The notes below the pieces were generated by a model. The model worked only from the letters and a program-made list of their open reading frames with translations. It was not told the origin of the DNA and searched no databases. Source: an uncultured Bacteroidaceae bacterium (GTDB taxonomy: Bacteria; Bacteroidota; Bacteroidia; Bacteroidales; Bacteroidaceae). From it: a stretch of 50,423 nucleotides of DNA. Of this stretch, positions 16,813 to 25,660 are shown in pieces (the first letter of the stretch is position 1; each line of letters begins with the position of its first letter). Position numbers and translations under genes: made by a program. The DNA is taken from positions 1 through 50,423 of the forward strand of contig CAKRRN010000016.1 in assembly GCA_934394435.1 (NCBI GenBank). Reading direction: 5' to 3'.

Positions 16813-17994
16813 ATGCTTGAAAGCTTTTTTCGCACACATCAGTTTCTTGTAGAGCACACAGACGCACCGGTGCGCAGAGCCCTAATGGGTGAGGTGGATT
16901 GGCGAGACCGTCTGATAGGCATCAAGGGCAGTCGTGGTGTGGGTAAGACTACATTCTTGTTACAATACGCAAAAGAGAATTATGGCGCACGCAACAGAAA
17001 GTGCCTATATGTCGATATGAATAATTTCTATTTTCAAGGACATACGCTCTTTCAGTTTGCTTCTGAGTATGTGCGTGAGGGTGGGCGAGTTTTGCTGATT
17101 GATCAGGTATTCAAGTATCAAGATTGGAGCCGTGAACTGAGACTTATCTATGAGAAACTTCCTCTCTTAAAGGTTGTCTTCACGGGAAGTAGCGTGATGA
17201 GGCTCAAGGAAGAGAATGTGGAACTGAACGGATTGGTAAGTAGTTATAATCTGCGTGGTTTCTCTTTTCGTGAGTATCTCAATTTGAAGACAGGCTGTGA
17301 TCTTCGGGCTTATAGTATGCATGAGATTGAGAACAGGCACGAACATATTGTGCGTGAAATTATGACCAAGGTGAATCCCGTGGAATATTTTCAGGGTTAT
17401 CTTCATCATGGCTATTATCCTTTTTTCTTGGAAAATGATTATTTCGGTGAGAATTTGTTGAAGGTCATCAATATGATGATAGAAGTGGATATCCTGCTGC
17501 TTAAACAAATAGATCTGAAGTATTTGGGCAAGATAAAGTACCTCTTCTACCTTTTGGCCACAGAGGGAACGGGTGTTCCCAACGTGACTCAGTTGGCATC
17601 GGATACACATACAAGCCGTTCTACGGTTGTTAATTATATAAAGTATCTGAGTGATGCGAGGCTGTTGAATATCATGTATAGGCCTGGAGACGAATTTCCA
17701 AAGAAGCCTGCAGGCATTGTGTTGCATAATACCAATTTGCTTTATGCTCTTGCTTTCAAGGGTTTGGATCGACAGACAGTGATGGAAACGTTTTTTCAAA
17801 ATGCTTTGTGGGGCAGACATAAAATCAATCTTGGTGACCGTAGCTGCACTTATGTGGTTGATGATAGTCTGCGCTTCCGCATTTGTCAGGAGGTACCTCG
17901 TCGGAGAATGCCTGATGTGACCTATGTGGTAGGAGATTCGCAAAGCGCCACAGATAGGGATGTTCCCTTGTGGTTGTATGGCTTTCTTTACTGA
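16813..17994 (+). CDS. AAA_14/DUF4143-type ATPase with altered Walker B
   Basis: 393 aa from ATG 16813 (a TTG two codons earlier is also in frame). P-loop GSRGVGKTT with K45, Walker B LLIDQ (D97, Q98), sensor-1-like KVVFTGSSVMRL, then a winged-helix-like segment VTQLASDTHTSRSTVVNYIKYLSDARLL and a C-terminal domain of the DUF4143 sort. This is the STAND/AAA family common in Bacteroidetes and archaea, where the Walker B normally ends in DE; here GAT CAG encodes Gln instead of Glu. Cytoplasmic; function unknown, possibly a molecular switch. It stands alone under its own promoter, with nifJ 91 bp downstream. Confidence 0.85.
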   Translation: MLESFFRTHQFLVEHTDAPVRRALMGEVDWRDRLIGIKGSRGVGKTTFLLQYAKENYGARNRKCLYVDMNNFYFQGHTLFQFASEYVREGGRVLLIDQVFKYQDWSRELRLIYEKLPLLKVVFTGSSVMRLKEENVELNGLVSSYNLRGFSFREYLNLKTGCDLRAYSMHEIENRHEHIVREIMTKVNPVEYFQGYLHHGYYPFFLENDYFGENLLKVINMMIEVDILLLKQIDLKYLGKIKYLFYLLATEGTGVPNVTQLASDTHTSRSTVVNYIKYLSDARLLNIMYRPGDEFPKKPAGIVLHNTNLLYALAFKGLDRQTVMETFFQNALWGRHKINLGDRSCTYVVDDSLRFRICQEVPRRRMPDVTYVVGDSQSATDRDVPLWLYGFLY

Positions 17995-18085
17995 TGGCGA
18001 AGGACAGAAATCAAGGACATATATAATATATATAATGTGTAAATGAAAGAATAAGGTAAACGTTTTAAAATAAAACATAATAAAA

Positions 18086-21000
18086 ATGGCAAAAGAAAAG
18101 AAATTTGTGACATGGGACGGTAATACCTGTGCAGGACATGTGGCTTACATGTTCAGTGAGGTAGCCGCCATCTATCCCATCACCCCTTCGTCTCCTATGG
18201 CGGAGCACGTGGATGAATGGGCTGCTCAGGGACGTAAGAACCTCTTCGGTGACACCGTGTTGGTGCAGGAGATGCAGTCTGAGGCTGGTGCTGCAGGTGC
18301 TGTTCACGGCTCTTTACAGGCTGGTGCACTCACCTCTACATTCACAGCCAGCCAGGGCTTGTTGCTGATGATTCCTAACATGTATAAGATTGCTGGTGAA
18401 TTGCTTCCCAGCGTCTTCCATGTATCGGCTCGTACCGTTGCCACTCACTCTCTGTGTATCTTTGGTGACCACAGCGATGTGATGGCTTGTCGTCAGACTG
18501 GCTTTGCCATGCTGTGCGAGGGTTCAGTGCAGGAAGTTATGGACCTAAGTGCAGTGGCTCATCTGGCAGCTATCGAGGGTCGCGTACCCTTTATCAACTT
18601 CTTCGATGGCTTCCGTACCTCACATGAGTATCAGAAGGTAGAGCTTCTGGAGGAAGACGATGTGCGTGACCTGGTGGACCAGAAGGCTGTTAGCGAGTTC
18701 CGTGCACGTGCTCTCTCTCCTGAACATCCTCAGGCAAAGGGTATGGCTGAAAACCCTGAGACATTCTTTGCTCACCGCGAGTCTTGCAACCGCTACTATG
18801 ATGCCATTCCTGGTATCGTGGAGAAGTATATGGCTGCCATTTCAGAGCGTACAGGTCGTAAGTATGAACTCTTCTCATACTATGGCGCAGAAGATGCCGA
18901 GGATGTGATTATCCTGATGGGCTCTGCCACAGAGGCTGCTCGCGAGGCTATCGACTATGCCAACGCGCATGGTAAGAAGTACGGTATGGTGAGCGTTCAC
19001 CTGTATCGCCCCTTCTCGGTGAAACACTTGCTGAAGGCTGTGCCTCAGAGTTGCAAGCGCATCGCCGTGCTCGATCGTACCAAGGAACCTGGTAGCAATG
19101 GCGAACCTTTGTTGCTGGATGTCAAGGATGCTTTCTATGGCGTGCAGAACGCTCCCCTCATCGTAGGTGGTCGTTACGGACTGGGTTCTGCTGATGTAAC
19201 ACCTGCCATGATTCTGGGCGTGTATGAGAACCTTGAACTGCCTCAGCCTAAGGATCACTTCACTATCGGTATCGTAGATGACCTCACCTTCACCTCTCTG
19301 CCTCAGAAGGAAGAGATGGCTCTTGGAGGTAAGGGCGTGTTCGAGGCTAAGTTCTTCGGTCTGGGTGCTGATGGTACCGTGGGTGCCAATAAGAACTCAG
19401 TGAAGATCATTGGTGACAACACCGACAAGTACTGTCAGGCATACTTCTCCTATGATTCTAAGAAGTCAGGTGGCTTCACCTGCTCGCACCTGCGTTTTGG
19501 TGACACCCCCATCCGTTCTACCTATCAGATTAAGACTCCAAACTTCGTAGCATGCCATGTGCAGGCTTATTTGCACATGTATGATGTGACACGTGGTCTG
19601 CAGCAGAACGGTCTGTTCCTGCTCAATACCATCTTCGAGGGTGAGGAACTGGTGAACTTCATCCCCAACAATGTGAAGAAGTACTTCGCTGAGAAGAACA
19701 TCACTGTATATTACATCAACGCCACCAAGATAGCGCAGGAGATAGGTTTGGGCAACCGTACCAACACTATTCTGCAGTCAGCTTTCTTCCGCATTACTGA
19801 GGTTATTCCTGTTGACCTGGCTGTGGAGCAGATGAAGAAAGCCATCGTGAAGTCATATGGCAAGAAAGGTGAAGATGTGGTCAATATGAACTACGCTGCC
19901 GTGGATCGTGGCGGTGAGTACAAGCAGTTGGCTGTGGATCCCGCTTGGGCAAATCTGCCAGCTGACGAGAAAGTAACCTATGACGAGCCTGAGTATATCA
20001 CCAACCTCGTTCGTCCCATCAATGCACAGTTGGGTGCTGACCTGCCAGTGTCTGCTTACAAGGGCATCGAGGATGGAGCTTGGGAGCAGGGAACTGCTGC
20101 CTATGAGAAGCGTGGCGTAGCAGGTTTCGTTCCCGTATGGAACCCCGACAACTGTATTCAGTGTAACAAGTGTGCCTTTGTTTGTCCTCACTCTTGTATT
20201 CGTCCTTTCGTGATGAATGATGAGGAAGTGGCTGGATTCCAGGGTAAGACCATCGATATGAAGGCTCCCGCTGCCATGAAGGGTATGCATTTTGTGATGC
20301 AGGTGAGTGTGAAAGACTGTCTGGGATGTGGTAACTGTGCTGACATCTGTCCAGGCAATCCCAAACTGGGTGGTCCTGCCTTGAAGATGGTTGCTTATGA
20401 TGACTCATCTGAGGCTACCGCACAGGAGGCTGCCAACTGGGAGTACTGCGTGAAGAACGTTACCAGCAAGCAGGATTTGGTGGACATCAAGCAAAGCCCC
20501 AAGAACAGCCAGTTCGCCACTCCTCTGTTTGAGTTCAGCGGTGCATGCTCTGGTTGTGGCGAGACTCCCTATGTGAAACTTATCGCCCAGCTCTTCGGTG
20601 ACCGCGAGATGGTGGCAAACGCTACGGGATGCTCAAGCATCTACTCTGGTTCTATCCCCAGCACACCTTACACCAAAAATGCAAAGGGACAGGGTCCCGC
20701 ATGGAGCAACTCTCTGTTTGAGGACTTCTGTGAGTATGGCTTAGGCATGGTGCTCGCCACCAAGAAGATGAAGAAGCGTATCACCATGCTACTTCAGGAA
20801 ATCATTGCTGGCGACAAGGCAAGTGCCGAGTATAAGGCTGCCGCACAGAACTGGATTGACCAACAGAATGATGCCGAGGGTTCAAAGGCCGCTGCTGCTG
20901 CCTTGAAGCCCTTCATTGCTGAGGGTGCTGCCGCAGGTTGTCCTGTGTGTGCCCAACTCAAGGAACTTGACCACTATCTGGTGAAGCGTAGCCAGTGGAT

Positions 21001-21658
21001 TATCGGTGGTGACGGTGCCTCTTATGATATCGGTTATGGTGGTCTCGACCACGTGATTGGCAGTGGCGAGGATGTCAACATCTTTGTTATTGATACGGAG
21101 GTGTACTCTAACACGGGTGGTCAGGCATCTAAGGCTACTCCTATTGGTGCCATTGCACAGTTTGCTGCCAACGGTAAGCGTGTAGGCAAGAAGGATCTTG
21201 GTTTGATGCAGGCCACCTACGGTAACGTATATGTAGCACAGGTGGCTATGGGTGCTGACCAGAGTCAGTGTCTCAAGGCATTCCGCGAGGCTGAGGCTTG
21301 GCATGGACCTTCACTTGTCATCGGTTACGCTCCCTGTATTAACCATGGTCTGAAGGCCAAGGGTGGCATGGGCAAGAGTCAGGCTGAGGAGGCCAAGGCT
21401 GTGGAGTGCGGTTACTGGCACCTGTGGCGTAACAATCCTGCCTTGGCTGCCGAGGGTAAGAACCCCTTCCAGTTGGACAGCAAGGAACCCGATTGGGACA
21501 AGTTCCAGAGCTTCCTCGAGGGTGAGGTGCGCTTCCTCTCTCTGAAGAAGGCTGCTCCTGCCGAGGCACAGGAACTCTATGATGCTTGTAAGGAGGCTGC
21601 AAAGCGCCGTTACAAGACCTACATCCGCAAGACTCAGGAGGACTGGTCGCTTGACTAA
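18086..21658 (+). CDS. nifJ: Pyruvate:ferredoxin (flavodoxin) oxidoreductase
   Basis: 1190 aa, the full single-chain PFOR length. Domain I at the N-terminus (TWDGNTCAGHVAYMFSEVAAIYPITPSSPMAEHVDEW) binds pyruvate/TPP; two [4Fe-4S] motifs occur near residues 690 and 745 (CIQCNKCAFVCPHSC, CLGCGNCADICPG); the TPP domain shows CSGCGETPY, GDGASYDIGYGGLDH and SNTGGQASKATP near 975-1010. It converts pyruvate and CoA to acetyl-CoA and CO2, reducing ferredoxin or flavodoxin, and is central to anaerobic metabolism. Codon use is noticeably biased and C-ending, as in highly expressed genes. A strong terminator follows at 21723. Confidence 0.97.
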   Translation: MAKEKKFVTWDGNTCAGHVAYMFSEVAAIYPITPSSPMAEHVDEWAAQGRKNLFGDTVLVQEMQSEAGAAGAVHGSLQAGALTSTFTASQGLLLMIPNMYKIAGELLPSVFHVSARTVATHSLCIFGDHSDVMACRQTGFAMLCEGSVQEVMDLSAVAHLAAIEGRVPFINFFDGFRTSHEYQKVELLEEDDVRDLVDQKAVSEFRARALSPEHPQAKGMAENPETFFAHRESCNRYYDAIPGIVEKYMAAISERTGRKYELFSYYGAEDAEDVIILMGSATEAAREAIDYANAHGKKYGMVSVHLYRPFSVKHLLKAVPQSCKRIAVLDRTKEPGSNGEPLLLDVKDAFYGVQNAPLIVGGRYGLGSADVTPAMILGVYENLELPQPKDHFTIGIVDDLTFTSLPQKEEMALGGKGVFEAKFFGLGADGTVGANKNSVKIIGDNTDKYCQAYFSYDSKKSGGFTCSHLRFGDTPIRSTYQIKTPNFVACHVQAYLHMYDVTRGLQQNGLFLLNTIFEGEELVNFIPNNVKKYFAEKNITVYYINATKIAQEIGLGNRTNTILQSAFFRITEVIPVDLAVEQMKKAIVKSYGKKGEDVVNMNYAAVDRGGEYKQLAVDPAWANLPADEKVTYDEPEYITNLVRPINAQLGADLPVSAYKGIEDGAWEQGTAAYEKRGVAGFVPVWNPDNCIQCNKCAFVCPHSCIRPFVMNDEEVAGFQGKTIDMKAPAAMKGMHFVMQVSVKDCLGCGNCADICPGNPKLGGPALKMVAYDDSSEATAQEAANWEYCVKNVTSKQDLVDIKQSPKNSQFATPLFEFSGACSGCGETPYVKLIAQLFGDREMVANATGCSSIYSGSIPSTPYTKNAKGQGPAWSNSLFEDFCEYGLGMVLATKKMKKRITMLLQEIIAGDKASAEYKAAAQNWIDQQNDAEGSKAAAAALKPFIAEGAAAGCPVCAQLKELDHYLVKRSQWIIGGDGASYDIGYGGLDHVIGSGEDVNIFVIDTEVYSNTGGQASKATPIGAIAQFAANGKRVGKKDLGLMQATYGNVYVAQVAMGADQSQCLKAFREAEAWHGPSLVIGYAPCINHGLKAKGGMGKSQAEEAKAVECGYWHLWRNNPALAAEGKNPFQLDSKEPDWDKFQSFLEGEVRFLSLKKAAPAEAQELYDACKEAAKRRYKTYIRKTQEDWSLD

Positions 21659-21722
21659 ATTCTTCCTCGTACTAAGAATAAGTGCAAGTTACCACTGCCA
21701 AGTGGTAGCCCACAGATAATCA

Positions 21723-21767
21723 AAGAAGCATCCAGGGTTGGTGAAAGCCATCTGGGTGCTTCTTTTT
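21723..21767 (+). terminator. Intrinsic terminator of nifJ
   Basis: AAGAAGCATCCAG (21723-21735) pairs with CTGGGTGCTTCTT (21752-21764), 13 bp with one wobble, and continues into TTT. Located 65 bp after the nifJ stop. Confidence 0.85.
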
Positions 21768-21776
21768 ATTTAAATC

Positions 21777-22073
21777 CATATGAAACGGCTCTGTTAATTT
21801 TCCCAGTTGGAAAAAAATATTTTCCCAGTTAGAAAAATAAAGAAGACTATTATAGTTGCCCACTATTTCCGTTTTACAAAATCAGATAGTACGTCTATCT
21901 TTTTATCGTTTATACCGTGAGAAAACGTATCTATGGAAATCAATAAAAGTCACTCTAAAAAGCAATACTATAATACTTGCCCATTTAATACTATATTCAA
22001 TGGGCATTTAATACTATATTACTTGCCCGTTGAATATTAGTTCGAAGTCAAGTGCAATTCGAAATATTACTTG
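21777..22073. repeat. Dispersed repeat R3, copy 1
   Basis: About 297 bp related to 39442-39680. Shared blocks in order: CATA(T/C)GAAA(C/T)GGCTC, a doubled TTTTCCCAGTT(G/A)GAAAA unit separated by AATAT, CTACTATT, ATCAATAAAAGTCACTC, AATACTATA, ACTTGCCCATTTA and a final AATATTACTTG. Copy 1 also holds an inverted pair TGCCCATT/AATGGGCA. No ORF. It fills most of the spacer between nifJ and the lipoprotein operon. Confidence 0.75.
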
Positions 22074-22118
22074 ATTTGTCAATATAATGCCTCTTGTGAG
22101 TAATAGTTTGAGCGAAAT

Positions 22119-22149
22119 TTTGCATTGTGTCGCGAAATACGTACTTTTG
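22119..22149 (+). promoter_or_regulatory. Consensus promoter of the surface lipoprotein operon
   Basis: TTTG (22119-22122), 19-nt spacer, TACTTTTG (22142-22149), matching TTTG-N19-TAnnTTTG. Leader of about 80 nt to the ATG at 22235. Confidence 0.75.
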
Positions 22150-22234
22150 CGCTCAAAATGAAAGAGGGATTTTTTTCTTTGGTATTAGGATGCACGTTTT
22201 TGTGCTTATATGATTTAATAAAATTTAATTGATT

Positions 22235-23407
22235 ATGAAAAAAGAACTGATGAAGATGCTGATGTTTGCAGCAGCAATGGTTGTGACTTTTGCATCTTGT
22301 GAAGATGATGAGAAACCTATTTCTAAACTGCCTACTCCTGAGATTGTGCAGCATGAGCAGACGTCAGAAAACCCCATCTCGCTGGCTTTCTCATGGAATG
22401 CTGTAGATGATGCGGAGTATTATGAATACGAACTGTACACAGGGACGGATGCGGACACAACTGTGATTTTGAGCGGAACAACCACTCAGACCAGCCTCTC
22501 AGTGGTGTCAAGCAAGGACACCCTGCTTTCGTTTGATACCCATTACACTTTTGCCATGAGAGCTTTGAAGGTGGGGAGGGAGTCAGACATCGTTAGAGCA
22601 GAAGTGACCACATCTGCAGCTCCCTTCAAGATGACCATTACGGATTTGTCTTATCGTGGAGCCACATTTACTGTGGTGCCCTCTGATCCTAATATGCTCT
22701 ACCAGACAGCTCAGACTGACTGGGAGAAGTATGCTCAGTATGATACCGATCAGGCTTTCATAGAGGGTTATGAGTTTGGCTACTATCAATCAATGCCTCC
22801 CTTCTTTGTTCCCTGGTATGCAAAGATGGAGAGCTATTGCCAGAAAGGTGAGTATTCTTGGACTACCCGTATTCTGTCTCCTGGAAAGAGCTATATTTTC
22901 TACTCATACGGTGTTACCATGCAGACCGACAATCAGGAGACTCCTGTGCTGGTGTCAACTCCTCTGGTAAAGACAAAGTTTACTGCTCCTGAATTTAAGC
23001 CAACAAGCAACACCACGTTCGATGTGACCTCTGTGAGCCAGACTATAGAGAATGGCAAGGTCGTATCTACCATTAAGGTGGTTCCATCAAGCAACAATGA
23101 GAAATATCTGGTGGCATTTGCTGAGGATGATTATGTGAACGAGAAGTTCGATGGAAGTGACTTCTCTATGATGATGGGCCGTATGGGTGACATGGAAATC
23201 ATGGGTACTGTGAAGAATTATAATTGGGGTGCTTCAGGTCTTCTGCATTCTGGCGAGATTACGATAGCCAACAATGCCACAGGTCAGAGCCTTGATGCCA
23301 ATATCAATCCTGGAAAGAAGTATCATGCAATTGTTCTCGGTGTGACTGACGATGGTATTCAGACCACAGAGATTAAACGTATCGACCTAACCGCTCCTGC
23401 AGAGTAA
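22235..23407 (+). CDS. Surface lipoprotein with fibronectin-like N-terminal domain
   Basis: 390 aa from ATG 22235 (a TTG two codons earlier is in frame). Lipoprotein signal MKKELMKMLMFAAAMVVTFASC, Cys22, followed by EDDEK, an acidic stretch like the Bacteroidetes export signal that sends lipoproteins to the cell surface. Residues about 35-125 look like a fibronectin type III domain (PTPEIVQ...ISLAFSWNAVDDAEYYEYELYTG...YTFAMRALKVG). The rest (about 130-390) has no family I recognise; it is beta-rich and aromatic. It is followed after 20 bp by the BACON-M64 lipoprotein, so the two probably form one surface operon, perhaps for host or dietary protein handling. Confidence 0.75.
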   Translation: MKKELMKMLMFAAAMVVTFASCEDDEKPISKLPTPEIVQHEQTSENPISLAFSWNAVDDAEYYEYELYTGTDADTTVILSGTTTQTSLSVVSSKDTLLSFDTHYTFAMRALKVGRESDIVRAEVTTSAAPFKMTITDLSYRGATFTVVPSDPNMLYQTAQTDWEKYAQYDTDQAFIEGYEFGYYQSMPPFFVPWYAKMESYCQKGEYSWTTRILSPGKSYIFYSYGVTMQTDNQETPVLVSTPLVKTKFTAPEFKPTSNTTFDVTSVSQTIENGKVVSTIKVVPSSNNEKYLVAFAEDDYVNEKFDGSDFSMMMGRMGDMEIMGTVKNYNWGASGLLHSGEITIANNATGQSLDANINPGKKYHAIVLGVTDDGIQTTEIKRIDLTAPAE

Positions 23408-23427
23408 TCCCAAGCATGTATGGTTCT

Positions 23428-25191
23428 ATGAAGAATAAGTTTGTATTATTTCTTCTTGTTGTCGTTTCGTCCTTTTTGTTCGCAGGTTGTGCATCCGAAA
23501 AGGATGAAATCAAGCCAGACCCCTTCACGGTTTCCACTCAAGAGAGTGAACTCATTCTTGCCTGTGAGAAGAACAGCCGAGTGAAGGTCTCTTTCCATGC
23601 AGCAGAGACATGGCAGGCCAGCGTGGATGTGGACTGGGCTACGGTTGTTCCTATGACAGGGCAGGCTGGTGATCATGTGCTGGTGCTCGTTACCAAGACA
23701 TTCAACAATACGGGTTCCGTGCGTAAGGGCGTGCTTACTCTTTCTTCAGCCTCTGGCTCCCACACACTTTCTTTCTCCCAGGAGAAGACGGATGTGGTAA
23801 ATCTGGAACAGGCGAAGTACACCATGGGGGTGGAAGGAGGAGAGTTAAGTGTTAGATTCTCCTCTAATATCCGTGGTTACAAGCAACTGGTTGTATCGCA
23901 GGCTGACAAACCTACGTGGATCCAAGGGAAAAAGGATGCAAATGTGGAAGGCGAAACAGAGGCAGGTGTGGGCGAAGGTCTGCAGGAGAGCGAATACCTC
24001 TTTAATATCTTGCCCAACGAAACGCATGAGAGCCGCTCATGTACCTTCTATATCCGTATCTGCAATCCTGATGACCACAGTGAGGTCTACATCACATCGG
24101 GTATGTTTACCATCGTACAGGAGGGATTGCCCGTGGAGACATCGACAGACTATTCGCGCAACAACACCGTCAAGCAACTGATGCACCACACCGTTGGTAA
24201 GGGAGTTCCCGTTGTTATCATGGGTGATGGCTTTGTAGACACAGAGCATAATTCAGGCAGGTATGATGAGGTGATGAGCCAGGCCATGGAGAATCTCTTC
24301 ACCGAGGAGCCTGTGAAGTCTATGCGTGAGTATTTTGATGTGTGGCAGGTGAATATGGTATCTGAGAATAATGCCTTTGGCTCAAAATACCATACGGCAC
24401 TTGACTGTGTGATGCAGGGCAATGGCAGTTCGCGAGTGTTGGGTGACTTCGAGAAAATCGTGGCAGCAGTAAAGAATGTGGACGAGATGTCTGACGCAAC
24501 TCGCCTGCACGAGGCTCTGACCATCGTGATTCTCAATACTCCGCAGCGTGCTGGCACTACAAACTTTGGCATTTCCTTTGATGGCGCGATGAGCAATTTC
24601 TCCATTGCCTACGTACCCCTCATTGATAATGACCCCAAGGGAGAGGATTTTCGCTCTGTACTCTGCCATGAGTCTTTGGGACACGGTCTTGCCAAGTTGC
24701 TCGATGAGTATGCTTATGAGTCGAATAATGCCAGTGTGCCTACAAGTGATGTCAATAAGTACAGCAATTTGCAGAAGACATATGGCTGGGCTGCCAACGT
24801 ATCCTTCTCCGCTACCAATGCTCCTTGGAAACACATTCTGGCTGACAGCCGCTATCAGACGACAGATGCATACGGCGAGACCTTGGGCATATACGAAGGT
24901 GCGTGTGGCTATCTGCACGGTGCATGGCGTCCTACTGACGACAGCATGATGTTCCACAACCGTCATGGGTTCAATGCAGCTTCACGTGAAGCCATCTACA
25001 AGAGGATAATGGGTACTGCTATGGGTTCTACATGGAAATATGACTTCCAGCAGTTTGTTGAATTTGATCAGGCACATTTGCCTCAACCCACTTCTGCATC
25101 TAAGGTGAGAGCGCAACGTTCCTCTGAAGATGCATTTCAGATATTGGGTGAAGAGCCAGTGCAGTTGCATGCACCTGTGATTGGACGTTAA
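23428..25191 (+). CDS. BACON-domain lipoprotein with M64-type metallopeptidase domain
   Basis: 587 aa from ATG 23428; the ATG at 23416 would only add four residues before the same signal. Signal MKNKFVLFLLVVVSSFLFAG, acylated Cys21, then an acidic ASEKDE export-type stretch. Residues about 35-120 resemble a BACON domain (VKVSFHAAETWQASVDVDWATV...GVLTLSSASGSHTLSFSQ). The C-terminal half has VPVVIMGDGF, then the zinc site HESLGHGLAKLLDEY with H414, E415, H419, D426/E427. The layout is that of Bacteroidales IgA-peptidase-like M64 proteins. The spacing is HExxxH, not HExxH. A surface protease is likely; the substrate is unknown. A strong terminator follows. Confidence 0.8.
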   Translation: MKNKFVLFLLVVVSSFLFAGCASEKDEIKPDPFTVSTQESELILACEKNSRVKVSFHAAETWQASVDVDWATVVPMTGQAGDHVLVLVTKTFNNTGSVRKGVLTLSSASGSHTLSFSQEKTDVVNLEQAKYTMGVEGGELSVRFSSNIRGYKQLVVSQADKPTWIQGKKDANVEGETEAGVGEGLQESEYLFNILPNETHESRSCTFYIRICNPDDHSEVYITSGMFTIVQEGLPVETSTDYSRNNTVKQLMHHTVGKGVPVVIMGDGFVDTEHNSGRYDEVMSQAMENLFTEEPVKSMREYFDVWQVNMVSENNAFGSKYHTALDCVMQGNGSSRVLGDFEKIVAAVKNVDEMSDATRLHEALTIVILNTPQRAGTTNFGISFDGAMSNFSIAYVPLIDNDPKGEDFRSVLCHESLGHGLAKLLDEYAYESNNASVPTSDVNKYSNLQKTYGWAANVSFSATNAPWKHILADSRYQTTDAYGETLGIYEGACGYLHGAWRPTDDSMMFHNRHGFNAASREAIYKRIMGTAMGSTWKYDFQQFVEFDQAHLPQPTSASKVRAQRSSEDAFQILGEEPVQLHAPVIGR

Positions 25192-25216
25192 TATTTATAT
25201 CCATAAATAATTCCCT

Positions 25217-25260
25217 ACGGGGCGAGGATGAGTCAAGACTCACTCCTCGCCCCGTTTTCT
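25217..25260 (+). terminator. Strong intrinsic terminator after the M64 gene
   Basis: ACGGGGCGAGGA (25217-25228) pairs with TCCTCGCCCCGT (25244-25255); an inner TGAGT/ACTCA pair extends it, loop CAAG. It is followed by TTTCTTTT. Confidence 0.9.
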
Positions 25261-25284
25261 TTTACTCCCTCCCACACACATTCA

Positions 25285-25486
25285 TTAAACCCAAATCGGT
25301 CTTTAGACCGAAACAAAGAACCCATTCCCCCGATGGATAGTTCTTACCAATCCCTATCAGCCTTTCTTCCGGCATCTTGTTTCCAGACTTTTGACATAGC
25401 CCACTATGCCTTCGACACGTCTTGAAAACAATCTGCTCGAAAAAAAGACTAATATGAATCCGTATCTAATGACCGATTTGGGTTAA
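25285..25486. repeat. R2 copy 2 inside a 202-bp segment with inverted ends
   Basis: TTAAACCCAAATCGGTC (25285-25301) is inverted relative to GACCGATTTGGGTTAA (25471-25486), 16 of 17 positions. The right-hand 90 bp (25397-25486) is repeat R2, matching 10644-10733. A shortened third piece of the right end, TATGAATCGGTAATGACCGA, occurs at 25531-25550 and continues TTTGAGTTAA. No ORF. The inverted ends are MITE-like, but no target duplication was identified. Confidence 0.6.
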
Positions 25487-25660
25487 AACATGACAGTATA
25501 TAGAAGTATAGGTCTTAGGGTGAAGAGAAGTATGAATCGGTAATGACCGATTTGAGTTAAAAGATGCGCAAGACGGGGCTTTCCTATAGTTGTACAACAT
25601 AACAACATCGTAAAAAGCATCCTAAAGAAGAAACTTTTTATGACGTTGCAGACTTGTGTA
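25487..25660. other. Spacer with partial R2 end
   Basis: Holds the shortened R2 end at 25531-25560, which includes a small hairpin ATCGGT-AATG-ACCGAT. Otherwise no gene or terminator was seen before the acyltransferase stop codon. Confidence 0.5.
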
